Assembly (NCBI RefSeq): GCF_000972785.3
Contig: NZ_CP011253.3
Span: forward strand, 2,604,001 to 2,668,000
Direction: 5' to 3'
Source of the DNA: Pandoraea oxalativorans
GTDB taxonomy: Bacteria; Pseudomonadota; Gammaproteobacteria; Burkholderiales; Burkholderiaceae
DNA: 64,000 nucleotides
The notes under the pieces were generated by a model that was given only the letters and a program-made list of their open reading frames with translations, searched no databases and had not been told where the DNA came from. Of this stretch, positions 48,095-56,247 are shown in pieces; positions within the stretch are counted from its first letter, which is position 1; each line of letters starts with the position of its first letter. A program made the translations under genes and the position numbers.

Positions 48095-48131
48095 TGGACT
48101 TACATGCTATGTTCGCATAATGTACATTATG
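48095..48131 (+). promoter_or_regulatory. Orphan promoter overlapped by a perfect palindrome
   Basis: TTGGAC (48095-48100), 17-bp spacer, TAATGT (48118-48123), reading rightward. The palindrome CATAATGTACATTATG (48116-48131) covers the -10, a classic repressor arrangement. No gene follows on this strand before the convergent MarR gene; it is probably left over at the transposon edge. Confidence 0.5.
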
Positions 48132-48240
48132 TTAAATGAGGGGCGTGGGCAGCATCCAACTCCAGCGCCCAAGCATAGGTGGCATTCAAGTCTTCGTCCG
48201 CAGGTCTGAGTGCAGAACGCTCGTCCAGCGCAAATGCACG

Positions 48241-48720
48241 TTACGGCAGCCAGTGCTTCGTTCCACTCCACGTCGGTCCGTGAGCGCACAGCTTGCGCAA
48301 CAGGTCCTCGAAAGTCCGTAGCTCGGAAAATGATAAGCACGCCATCATGTCCTCCTCTCGCCGCGCCAGTGCCGGCATGAACGCGTCATGCAGCCGCCGC
48401 CCCTTCGCGGTGATGTAGATGACTAATCTTCGTTGATCCTTCGAGTCCACCTGACGGCGAATGAGGCCTTTGGCTTCAAGCGCCGTGACGGCGCGGCTGA
48501 CGTTGTTCTTCAAGTGACCGGAAAAGTCGCAGATGTCTGCGGCAGAGACCCCGTCTCTGAAGTACAGAAATATGAGCGAAAGGATCTCAGGGCGCGTCAG
48601 GCCGTGCGCAGCCTCAATGGCCCGAAATGACGGCTCCCGGTAGGCGTTGATCAGGTACCCCAATTTGTATGCGAACGGGATCGTCACCCCGTCAAGAATT
48701 TCACTAAGCGGCTGATTCAT
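48241..48720 (-). CDS. MarR-family transcriptional regulator
   Basis: 159 residues from the ATG at 48720. Winged helix: AAHGLTRPEILSLIFLYFRD, SAADICDFSGHLKNNVSRAV, LEAKGLIRRQVDSKDQRRLV (wing with the DxRR motif). Divergent from an alpha/beta hydrolase, with an extended palindrome between them, so it probably represses both genes. Confidence 0.88.
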   Translation of the reverse strand: MNQPLSEILDGVTIPFAYKLGYLINAYREPSFRAIEAAHGLTRPEILSLIFLYFRDGVSAADICDFSGHLKNNVSRAVTALEAKGLIRRQVDSKDQRRLVIYITAKGRRLHDAFMPALARREEDMMACLSFSELRTFEDLLRKLCAHGPTWSGTKHWLP

Positions 48721-48769
48721 GGCGTAGCAGCGTTGAGTGCGCCTCATCCTAAAGGAAAACCCGATGCCT

Positions 48770-48795
48770 TATATGGTTCCATATGGAACTATATA
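48770..48795. promoter_or_regulatory. Operator between marR-like and hydrolase genes
   Basis: Perfect core GTTCCATATGGAAC within a 26-bp palindrome with one mismatch per arm (flanks TATAT and ATATA). Lies 50 bp from the marR start and 47 bp from the hydrolase start. Likely MarR binding site. Confidence 0.75.
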
Positions 48796-48841
48796 AATCT
48801 ATACTCCGGTGCGTAAATACGCAAAAAGGAAGATGGGGACG

Positions 48842-49729
48842 ATGAAACGGACATACCTATATTCCGGGACGGCGGAACACCCGGTGTACACCGATGTCGT
48901 AGCTGCCGCATCCGACGCGCGCAAGCTCCCCATCGTCATGCTGCATGGTGGCTTTCATAATGGCACCGCCTTCCTCGCAACGCCCGATGGGCGCGAGGGG
49001 TGGGCAACGTTCTACGCCCGCCGTGGCCATGACGTGTACGTAGTGGATTGGCCTGGCCATGGCCGCTCGCCGAGCACCCCGGCCTTCTTGCAATTGTCGA
49101 TGATGGACGTCGGACGGTCTTTAGGAGCCCTGTTGCAGGAGATCGGCCCGGCAATCGTGTTTGCGCATTCGGCTGGTGGCCCTATCGCCTGGTGGGTAGC
49201 CGAGAACTACCGGGCGTTTGTCGTCGCGGTGGTCGGCATTGCGCCAGGCGCACCTGCGAACCTCATTCCGGCGCTTCCGGCTTGCGCCGGCACATCTTCC
49301 GATGACGACACAGGCGGTCATCCCGTTTATGCACCGATCGACCGTCCCGCGTTTGTGGACCGGGCGTTCATCAGGCAGTTCTGGGCAAATAGCCCGCGCT
49401 TTCCGCAAGAGGCATTTGAAGCCTACGCCCGCTCCATTGGACCCGAGAGCCCGCGCATCCTCAACGAGCGCTTCAACATCGGGGGAAGCGCCCTGCGCCT
49501 GACGCATGTTGAGCGACTCAAGAGCATTCCTGTTCTTGTCATCACAGGCGATCGGGACCCGCGCCATCCGAAGGAACTCGACGGAGCGCTCGCCGAATTC
49601 CTGGGAGCGGACTTTTGTTGGCTGCCCGACGTTGGAATCAAGGGTAATGGTCACATGATGATGATCGAAGACAACCACGAGCAATTGGCAGAATGCATCA
49701 GTGTCTGGCTCGCCGAGCGGGGTCTTTGA
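48842..49729 (+). CDS. Alpha/beta hydrolase
   Basis: 295 residues from the ATG at 48842, nine bases after AGGAAG. MLHGGFHNGTAF gives the oxyanion loop, VDWPGHGRS the next turn, and VFAHSAGGPIAWWVAE the nucleophile Ser in A-H-S-A-G. An acid (ITGDRDPRHP) and GNGHMMMIEDN (His) complete the triad. No signal peptide. Substrate unknown; likely regulated by the divergent MarR protein. Confidence 0.85.
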   Translation: MKRTYLYSGTAEHPVYTDVVAAASDARKLPIVMLHGGFHNGTAFLATPDGREGWATFYARRGHDVYVVDWPGHGRSPSTPAFLQLSMMDVGRSLGALLQEIGPAIVFAHSAGGPIAWWVAENYRAFVVAVVGIAPGAPANLIPALPACAGTSSDDDTGGHPVYAPIDRPAFVDRAFIRQFWANSPRFPQEAFEAYARSIGPESPRILNERFNIGGSALRLTHVERLKSIPVLVITGDRDPRHPKELDGALAEFLGADFCWLPDVGIKGNGHMMMIEDNHEQLAECISVWLAERGL

Positions 49730-49789
49730 GGGGCCGTAAACCGCACCGCTTGCTGCAATCTTAGTCGGATGCGACATGCGTGCATGACT

Positions 49790-50173
49790 TCATCTGAGTT
49801 CTTGATCGCACGTCCCTGCTTGCGTCGGTAGCGCCAGAGTCATTTCCTCGATCTGGCGAAAACGGCCGTCCTGGCCGCGCTGCGCGAAGAGGTATACCTC
49901 ATGAAGCAGACGCTCTCCATCGCGCATGCGCAAATCGATTATGTGGCGCTCTGCATAGCAGTTGCCGTTGACAAGCTCGTCACGCACGGTGATTGTGACC
50001 CGTTCAACGATGCTGCGAAGGCGGTCCATGCGCGCCTGAAACACAGAGTATTCAATCCATTCGCCGTTGACTCGTTGACGGAAGCTGGGATCGAAATGTC
50101 GTTCGATGGCTTCAGTCGTTGTCAGCCCCGAGTTGTTGATCAGGTCTTCAATGGCATTCTTTATCGTCGTCAT
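49790..50173 (-). CDS. NTF2/SnoaL-like protein
   Basis: 127 residues from the ATG at 50173. The small alpha+beta fold (AIERHFDPSFRQRVNGEWIE, VERVTITVRDELVNGNCYAE, HIIDLRMRDGERLLHEVYLF) fits nuclear transport factor 2 family proteins, which include isomerases and polyketide cyclases. It follows the alcohol dehydrogenase by 55 bp on the same strand, so it may be in its TetR-controlled operon. Confidence 0.72.
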   Translation of the reverse strand: MTTIKNAIEDLINNSGLTTTEAIERHFDPSFRQRVNGEWIEYSVFQARMDRLRSIVERVTITVRDELVNGNCYAERHIIDLRMRDGERLLHEVYLFAQRGQDGRFRQIEEMTLALPTQAGTCDQELR

Positions 50174-50228
50174 GGTGGCTAGGTTCTGATCGTTGGAAGA
50201 CCTGTTGGCAGGCGGTCGACTGCGCTTT

Positions 50229-51251
50229 TCATCGACTCGCTTCCAGTACGAGCTTGCCTTGGATATGCCCGCGAGCTGCTCGCGCATGCGCTTCATTGGC
50301 GTTCGCAAGGGGATAAGTGCTGTCGATCACAGGACGAATCGCGCCTGTGCTGAGTAAGCGGCCCAGTTCCGCAAGCTGTGCACCATTCGAGCGGACCTGA
50401 GTTGCCGAAACCGTCACGGCGCGCTGGTTCGCCTCTTCGGTTCCGGAAAATCCTAGAGGAAAGACGGGGAACAGGGCACCGCCGCGCTTGATCGTACGCA
50501 GGAAACGCTCGGTGGCCGGGCCGCCAACGGCATCAACGACGAGATCCAGATCGCGAAACACATCTTCGGGTGCGGTCTTGGTGTAGTCGAATATGTCGTC
50601 TGCGCCAAGGTCGCGCAGCAGTGTTTCGTGCCTGCCGGACGCGACCGCAATCACTCGCGCGCCCTTCAGCTTGGCGACTTGCACGGCGAAATGACCAACG
50701 CCCCCCGCTGCGCCGTTCACAAGTACGGTTTTGCCATCAAGCGCAACCGGGACATGCGTGTTCGACTGCAACGGATTGGGTTCGTCGTGACCGAGATCGA
50801 CGAGGAACTGCCATGCAGTGAGCAACGACATAGGCGCACTCGCAGCGTGAACATGGTCGACGCGGTCTGGCTTGAGTGCTATCTCCTCCGCCGGCACACT
50901 GACGTATTGCGCATAGCCTCTGCTATTCCCGGCGAGACCCGTGGGGAACCTCACCATCGCGTACACCTCGTCGCCGATGGAAAAGCCTTCGACGTCCTCG
51001 GCGACCGCCTCGATCACCCCCGAGATATCCGTTCCAAGGACGAGCGGAAACGCGACCTTTGGCTGCCACTCGGGCGGCAGCATCTTGTATCCGTCGCGAA
51101 GGTACCAATCTGGTGGATTGATACCGACCGCATGCACGCGCACAAGGACTTCGCCTCCTCTTAGCACCGGCATCGGTGCATCTTCGTAACGCAGGACGTC
51201 CGGGCCGCCAAACTCGTGTTGTTGAACGGCCTTCATCATTTTGGGCAACAT
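50229..51251 (-). CDS. Zinc-independent MDR alcohol dehydrogenase / quinone oxidoreductase
   Basis: 340 residues from the ATG at 51251 (AGGAGA upstream). GroES-like N-domain (VRVHAVGINPPDWYLRDGYK, LGTDISGVIEAVAEDVEGFS) and Rossmann domain (VLVNGAAGGVGHFAVQVAKL, VIAVASG). The family's zinc-binding Cys/His sites are missing, as in quinone oxidoreductases. NADPH-dependent reduction of an enone, quinone or similar electrophile is likely. Controlled by the divergent TetR gene. Confidence 0.86.
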   Translation of the reverse strand: MLPKMMKAVQQHEFGGPDVLRYEDAPMPVLRGGEVLVRVHAVGINPPDWYLRDGYKMLPPEWQPKVAFPLVLGTDISGVIEAVAEDVEGFSIGDEVYAMVRFPTGLAGNSRGYAQYVSVPAEEIALKPDRVDHVHAASAPMSLLTAWQFLVDLGHDEPNPLQSNTHVPVALDGKTVLVNGAAGGVGHFAVQVAKLKGARVIAVASGRHETLLRDLGADDIFDYTKTAPEDVFRDLDLVVDAVGGPATERFLRTIKRGGALFPVFPLGFSGTEEANQRAVTVSATQVRSNGAQLAELGRLLSTGAIRPVIDSTYPLANANEAHARAARGHIQGKLVLEASR

Positions 51252-51285
51252 CGCTTTCTCCTGAAGCCAAAATCGGCTATTGTTT

Positions 51286-51321
51286 CGGAACAGTGCTCCG
51301 AATATATGGAGCACTGTTCCG
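51286..51321. promoter_or_regulatory. TetR operator between adh and tetR-like genes
   Basis: Perfect 14-bp inverted arms CGGAACAGTGCTCC (51286-51299) and GGAGCACTGTTCCG (51308-51321) with the 8-bp spacer GAATATAT. It ends 16 bp before the TetR start and 35 bp from the dehydrogenase start. Confidence 0.85.
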
Positions 51322-51337
51322 TTTGTCAAGGAAACGA

Positions 51338-51883
51338 ATGCGAGCTGATGCCCGAAAAAACTACGACCACCTGCTGACGATCGCTCGCGAGGTGTTTGCC
51401 GAGCACGGAGCGGAAGCCGCGATGCGGGATATTGCCCGGCGAGCCGAAGTCGGACTCGGCACGCTTTATCGCCACTTTCCGACGCGTGAGGCTTTGCTCG
51501 AGGCATTGTTGCGCTCAAGCTTCGGCGCGCTGGCCGAGCGAGCCAAAAGTCTTGAAGCGTCGATGCCCTCCGATCAAGCGTTGGTGTCATGGCTGAAAGA
51601 GATCATTGCTTTCACGCATGAGCATCGCGGCATCATCGCGCCGATGATGGGGGCGATTGAGGACTCGGATTCCGCGCTACATGCGTCATGTGTCACGTTG
51701 CGCAGTGCTGGCGCGTCGCTTCTGGCCCGAGCTCAGGCCGACGGGAAAGCGCGTGCCGATTTAAGCGGAGCGGAACTGTTCGATATCATCGCGGCACTGG
51801 CCTGGCTGCGCGAGCAGTCGTCGCACGCGTCTCGTGCCGAGCGGATTTTTAAGGTCATAGCCGGTGCAATCCTGAGCCATTGA
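51338..51883 (+). CDS. TetR-family repressor
   Basis: 181 residues from the ATG at 51338 (AAGGAA upstream). HTH: LLTIAREVFAEHGAEAAMRD, IARRAEVGLGTLYRHFPTRE. The C-terminal domain (SYDRxx-type helical, FTHEHRGIIAPMMGAIED) resembles TetR_C33-like regulators of oxidoreductases. Divergent from the MDR dehydrogenase with a perfect operator between them. Confidence 0.9.
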   Translation: MRADARKNYDHLLTIAREVFAEHGAEAAMRDIARRAEVGLGTLYRHFPTREALLEALLRSSFGALAERAKSLEASMPSDQALVSWLKEIIAFTHEHRGIIAPMMGAIEDSDSALHASCVTLRSAGASLLARAQADGKARADLSGAELFDIIAALAWLREQSSHASRAERIFKVIAGAILSH

Positions 51884-52096
51884 ACGTCCGATGTGTCGCG
51901 CCTCCGAATGAAGATGAACGCCTCGTCTGCCGGTCATCTGGTGTCGAGGCTCGTCGGCCGGACGTGATAAGTTGGCAGGGGCAGAATTCCATTGCTGCCG
52001 CACCCCACCCGGCTTTGTCTACCCTGCCCCGATACCCAGGCTGGCGCTACGTTTTCGCTTGATGCGGCGACGTCAACGGCCTCGTGCTTCGCCGTC

Positions 52097-52219
52097 AAAA
52101 GGTGGGGACGAGACGCTGGGCTGGCCTTCGAGGTGGGCTATGAAAGTCCTGCGCAGTTTAGCCGCGACTACACGAGAAAATTCGGTATATCGCCAAAGCA
52201 AGACATGGCGTCGCCTTGA
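52097..52219 (+). pseudogene. C-terminal remnant of an AraC-family regulator
   Basis: [20 protein letters not shown] then [14 protein letters not shown] is the second helix-turn-helix of AraC proteins. The upstream ~250 residues are absent; the frame before it is not regulator-like. The 360-bp stretch 51884-52243 holds only this fragment. A decayed or truncated gene. Confidence 0.65.
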
Positions 52220-52243
52220 CCGACGGATTCGCCGATGCGCGAT

Positions 52244-53176
52244 CTATGGCATCGGCTGTATCGGTGAAATTTCGCCGGCGGTGCCCTGTGCGCAGGCCAC
52301 ACGCGTGGCGCGCTGTGGTTCGCCGTCCACGAAATTGGCAATATCGCTCAGCACCGGAAAAAATCGGCGCAACGGTGTGCTGATCGCGCCCAGCATCAGC
52401 GCGTGTCCAAGGTCGTAATGCCGGATGTCCACCCGGACCCCCGTCTCTTGTAGCCGTTGCGCGAAACGATCGGTGTTCCCCGGCTCGACAATGAGGTCCG
52501 TGTCCCCTACCCCAAGGAACATCGGCGGCTCGCGCCCCGTCACGAATCGGATCGGTTGGCTCGCCTCACGCACAAGCACAGGGAAGACCCAGCGAAGCGT
52601 CGCACTTTGCAGCGGCAAGAAGTCGTAAGGACCGGCCAGCCCGACGACACCCGAGACGGCGCAGGTCGAAAGGCTGACGCCAAGAAGGTATCGTTCGTCG
52701 GTCGCCAGCAAGGTCACGATTTGCGCGCCCGCCGAATGTCCCATGAGAAACAGGCGACCGGGATCGCCACCAAAGTCTCCGGCGTGGTCGGCCCCCCATC
52801 TCACCGCCCCTGCCGCGTCTTCCATGAACGCCGGAAACGTGACCTCGGGAAATGTCCGATAGTCCGGCAGGATTGCGAGAAAACCCTGTGAGGCCAGGGC
52901 TTCACCGACGAAGCGATATTCCGCACGGTCTCCGCCTTGCCAACTGCCACCGTAAAAGAATACGACGACGGGCATGCCAGCATCAGCCACCCCTGCGCGC
53001 GTGGGCACATAGACATCGAGTCGCTGCCGCCCCAAGTCGCCATAGGCCACATCGGTGACGGATCGATACGTCGTGCCGGGCGTTAGCGCATTGATCACAT
53101 TGATCGGGGAACACGCACAAAGCGTCACACCGGCGGACACAGCCGAAAGGATGTTGGAAAAGTGAATTTTTGGCAT
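52244..53176 (-). CDS. Lipoprotein alpha/beta hydrolase (esterase/BD-FAE type)
   Basis: 310 residues from the ATG at 53176. Signal MPKIHFSNILSAVSAGVTLC with a lipobox around LCAC makes it a likely lipoprotein. VVVFFYGGSWQGGDR gives the HGGxW-like oxyanion loop (Tyr for His), LFLMGHSAGAQIVTLLATDE the nucleophile elbow, VGDTDLIVEPGN the acid and YDLGHALML the His. Carboxylesterase/lipase on the cell envelope. Convergent with the AraC remnant. Confidence 0.82.
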   Translation of the reverse strand: MPKIHFSNILSAVSAGVTLCACSPINVINALTPGTTYRSVTDVAYGDLGRQRLDVYVPTRAGVADAGMPVVVFFYGGSWQGGDRAEYRFVGEALASQGFLAILPDYRTFPEVTFPAFMEDAAGAVRWGADHAGDFGGDPGRLFLMGHSAGAQIVTLLATDERYLLGVSLSTCAVSGVVGLAGPYDFLPLQSATLRWVFPVLVREASQPIRFVTGREPPMFLGVGDTDLIVEPGNTDRFAQRLQETGVRVDIRHYDLGHALMLGAISTPLRRFFPVLSDIANFVDGEPQRATRVACAQGTAGEISPIQPMP

Positions 53177-53609
53177 AGCGCATGGCGAAGTTTTTGGCAA
53201 GGAGCGACGGTCCATTCCTCCACTGGTTGACTCCGGGCGATAAAGTGCTTCATCGCCCGGTAGCCGGAAGTAGCCCCCTCGGCCCACCTTTCTTTCATGT
53301 GTCCTTACGGCAGCAATCCACGCGGATCACGCCGTTCGGTTTTCACCGCTTTCAGCAGTTCCCCGCCTGACAGACGACCCGAACGCGCATGGCCTTCGAT
53401 GGCTACGTCGCTTGATGGCGTTTCGCCGATGGGGAATCCGTTACAGATACGCATGCCACGACATTCCGGATGCACCCTGCCCGCCCGCCTGCGTGTGCTT
53501 CGCAATTCATTTCCGCAATTTTTTTCATTGAAGGTGCATCCGGCAGCCTCCGATCTTCGTATACGTCACAACACGTCTGCACAACCCTTAATTGCCTGGC
53601 AGGTCCCCA
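53177..53609. other. Intergenic region upstream of the lipid operon
   Basis: 433 bp with no supported gene on either strand, no clear palindrome and no CRISPR-like repeat. The promoter of the lipid operon is probably in the AT-richer part near 53515-53580. Confidence 0.35.
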
Positions 53610-54401
53610 ATGCGATCGACTGTCGTGATGACCTTCTGCGGGATGATTTTCGCCTTCGCTCTGGCGTGGGTGCTGCAAAAGCGTACGAAAAACGCTTGCA
53701 TGGTTGACCCTATCTGGGCTGCTGCCCTGAGTCTGGCGGCAATCTTCGTGGCGACTCAGGGCACCGGGAACGCGCTCAACCGGATTTTCGTCGGCGTCGC
53801 CGGTGGGTTGTGGGGCGCACGTCTCTCCCTGCATCTGTGGCGGCGCAATTGGGGCAAGGTGGAAGACGCGCGCTACCGGGTCTTCCGCGAGCGATGGGGA
53901 GCGAAGGCCGACCGCAACATGTTCTGGTTCTTCCAGTTCCAGGGCGTGATCGCAATGTTGCTTGCGGTCGCGTTCTTCTTGCCTTCGTTTAGCGCGCAGG
54001 CTGCATCGTCACCGAGTGTGATCGCCGCAGTGCTCATTTGGGCTTGCGCGGTCGTCGGGGAAGCAAGCGCCGATCGCCAGTTGCGCGACTTCGGCAGCGA
54101 TCCCACGCATCGTGCACAGGTCTGCCGCAAGGGCTTGTGGCGATATTCACGTCATCCCAACTATTTCTTCGAGTGCCTGCATTGGTGCAGCTATGCCGCG
54201 CTCTGCATTGCGATGCCGTGGGGCTGGGTGACCCTCTTCCCCCCACTGTTCATGGCATGGCTGCTGTTGAAGGTCTCGGGTATCCCGCTGCTGGAGGCGC
54301 ACTTGATGGCCACGCGCCCGGCTTACCGCGAATACATGCAATCCACTAGCGCGCTGGTCCCCTGGCCACCGAAACCCGCTCGTCGGACGACATCGTCATG
54401 A
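53610..54401 (+). CDS. DUF1295 family membrane protein
   Basis: 263 residues from the ATG at 53610. Six or so hydrophobic helices and the DUF1295 signature ([20 protein letters not shown], then [19 protein letters not shown]) related to steroid 5-alpha-reductase and isoprenylcysteine methyltransferases. The RHPNYF motif marks the cofactor-binding region. First gene of the lipid operon, 31 bp before the first methylase; a lipid or SAM/NADPH-linked membrane enzyme is likely. Confidence 0.83.
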   Translation: MRSTVVMTFCGMIFAFALAWVLQKRTKNACMVDPIWAAALSLAAIFVATQGTGNALNRIFVGVAGGLWGARLSLHLWRRNWGKVEDARYRVFRERWGAKADRNMFWFFQFQGVIAMLLAVAFFLPSFSAQAASSPSVIAAVLIWACAVVGEASADRQLRDFGSDPTHRAQVCRKGLWRYSRHPNYFFECLHWCSYAALCIAMPWGWVTLFPPLFMAWLLLKVSGIPLLEAHLMATRPAYREYMQSTSALVPWPPKPARRTTSS

Positions 54402-54432
54402 CGGACATTTCGCAACCCTGGAGTTCGACACA

Positions 54433-55548
54433 ATGACTGTCTCCCTTACGCGGCCACCCTCGGCCAGCACCGGCACGATCGAAGAATCGGGACTCGTTCG
54501 GCTCTGCGAATCGGGCCTGGTACCTGACGCGCTGCTACGTGCCGGAATGCGTCAACTCATGCGGCAACGACTGAAGCAGGAACATGCGCAGCATGTCGAG
54601 CGTGGCATGTCGGCACTGTCCGACCTTGTAAAGGAATTGCGTTCGAGCCCCATCGCGATCGCGTCCCACGAGGCCAATGCCCAGCATTACGAGGTGCCGA
54701 GCGAGTTCTTCCTCGCCCACCTGGGACCCGCGATGAAGTACTCGTGTTGCTATTACGAAAGCGAGTCGACATCGCTCGCGCAGGCCGAGCAGGCCATGTT
54801 GACGCGCTATGCCGAGCGGGCACAGCTCGCCGACGGCCAGCGCATTCTGGATCTCGGTTGTGGATGGGGATCGCTCGCCCTCTGGCTGGCGGCGCGATAC
54901 CCCGGGGCGCAAATCGTCGGGCTATCGAACGTTTACGGTCAACGCCGATTCATCGAAGCGTGCGCCGCGAAGCGGGGGCTGCGCAACCTTCGGATCGTCA
55001 CGGGCAACGTGGCCGACTTCGACTTTACCGACGACGTCCCCGCGCAATTCGACCGGGTCCTGTCGATCGAGATGTTCGAACACATGAAGAACTACGGTGC
55101 GCTGATGAAAAAGATCGCGGGCTGGCTGAACGATCGTGGAATGCTGTTCGTGCATATCTTCGCGCATCGCCATCTCGCCTATCACTTTCAGGACCGCGAC
55201 GGATCCGACTGGATGTCGCGGCATTTCTTCACCGGCGGCACCATGCCGAGCGCCGATCTGCTGCTGCATTTCCAGGAGGACCTGCGCATCGCCGACCGCT
55301 GGTGGATGGACGGGCGGCACTACGCGCGCACGGCCAACGACTGGCTCGACGCACTCGATGCTTCCAGAGAGACGGTGCTGCCGATCCTCGAGGCGCACTA
55401 CGGCGCGCAGGCGCGTCTTCAACTCCAGCGCTGGCGCATGTTCTACATGGCTGTGGCAGAACTCTTCGGTTACGCGGACGGCCAGCAGTGGGGCGTTGGG
55501 CACTTTTTGTTCGAAAAGCGAGGCGCGGGCGCAGGAGGCCAGGCATGA
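54433..55548 (+). CDS. CFA-synthase-like SAM methyltransferase 1
   Basis: 371 residues. After a helical N-domain comes the methyltransferase fold: [40 protein letters not shown] (motif I), [15 protein letters not shown]. This is a cyclopropane synthase relative acting on unsaturated phospholipid chains; the sequence is clearly distinct from the second copy at 58397. The stop overlaps the lipocalin start (ATGA). Confidence 0.85.
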   Translation: MTVSLTRPPSASTGTIEESGLVRLCESGLVPDALLRAGMRQLMRQRLKQEHAQHVERGMSALSDLVKELRSSPIAIASHEANAQHYEVPSEFFLAHLGPAMKYSCCYYESESTSLAQAEQAMLTRYAERAQLADGQRILDLGCGWGSLALWLAARYPGAQIVGLSNVYGQRRFIEACAAKRGLRNLRIVTGNVADFDFTDDVPAQFDRVLSIEMFEHMKNYGALMKKIAGWLNDRGMLFVHIFAHRHLAYHFQDRDGSDWMSRHFFTGGTMPSADLLLHFQEDLRIADRWWMDGRHYARTANDWLDALDASRETVLPILEAHYGAQARLQLQRWRMFYMAVAELFGYADGQQWGVGHFLFEKRGAGAGGQA

Positions 55549-56213
55549 TTCGCCATTCGCCACCGCCCCACCCGCTTGCCGCCAGGCGCTTTGCCGTGCC
55601 GCTGTGCACGCCAAGGGCTGCACGCGAACGCTGGTTCGCTGTCGCGGTACTCGCCTGCGCGGCGCTGACCAGTTGCTCCGGCGCACCTCCCAACCCGAAT
55701 CCGCTCGCCAACGTCCCCCTCAAGGTGGCATCGGTAGATTTGTCGCGCTACATGGGCCGCTGGTACGTCATCGCCAACATTCCCTACTTCGCGGAACGCG
55801 ATTTCGTCGCGAGTCGCGCCGAATGGGTGCTGCGCGAAGACCAACGCATCGACGATCACTTCTACGGTCGCAAAGGCGGATTCGACCAAGCGGAAAGCCA
55901 TTATCAGTTTCTCGATAGCGTCGTGCCGGGCACGGGCGGTGGTCACTGGCGTGTACGGCTCTTTTGGCCGATCTACGTTTCGCAACTCACGTTGTATGTG
56001 GACCCGGATTACCGCTACACGCTGCTTGGTTACCCGGACAAATCGCTCGGCTGGGTTTTTTCACGTGAGCCGACGATGGACGACGCGACGTACCGATCGC
56101 TGCTGACCCGGCTCGAAGCGATGGGGTACGACACATCGCGCTTCCGGCGCGTACCGCAATTGCCGGAACAGCTGGGTCAGCCCGGCTTCGCCACGCCAGG
56201 GCGTGAAGACTGA
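55545..56213 (+). CDS. Lipocalin (Blc-like) lipoprotein
   Basis: 222 residues starting by ATGA overlap. A long basic N-terminus precedes the hydrophobic signal [16 protein letters not shown] with lipobox LTSC. The lipocalin motif [20 protein letters not shown] follows, then YGRKGGFDQ and [20 protein letters not shown]. Outer-membrane lipocalins bind fatty acids or lysophospholipids, which suits an operon that modifies membrane lipids. Confidence 0.85.
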   Translation: MIRHSPPPHPLAARRFAVPLCTPRAARERWFAVAVLACAALTSCSGAPPNPNPLANVPLKVASVDLSRYMGRWYVIANIPYFAERDFVASRAEWVLREDQRIDDHFYGRKGGFDQAESHYQFLDSVVPGTGGGHWRVRLFWPIYVSQLTLYVDPDYRYTLLGYPDKSLGWVFSREPTMDDATYRSLLTRLEAMGYDTSRFRRVPQLPEQLGQPGFATPGRED

Positions 56214-56247
56214 GCGCCGACCACCCCACTGATAGAGAGATCGCACT

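Larger units (their letters stand above)
39277..48100 (-). mobile_element. ISNCY-type element, split by nested insertions (outermost layer)
   Basis: Terminal TTCAAATGTC repeats at both ends (three at 39291-39349, two inverted at 48058-48091) frame one transposase split in two: C-terminal part 39387-39856 and N-terminal part 47158-48007, both minus strand. The interrupting IS3-family element at 39857-47154 is flanked by the 3-bp duplication TGA (39854-39856 and 47155-47157). Removing it rejoins the frame as AVNAFM-HLELIFTWREPR. Exact ends are approximate. Confidence 0.75.
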
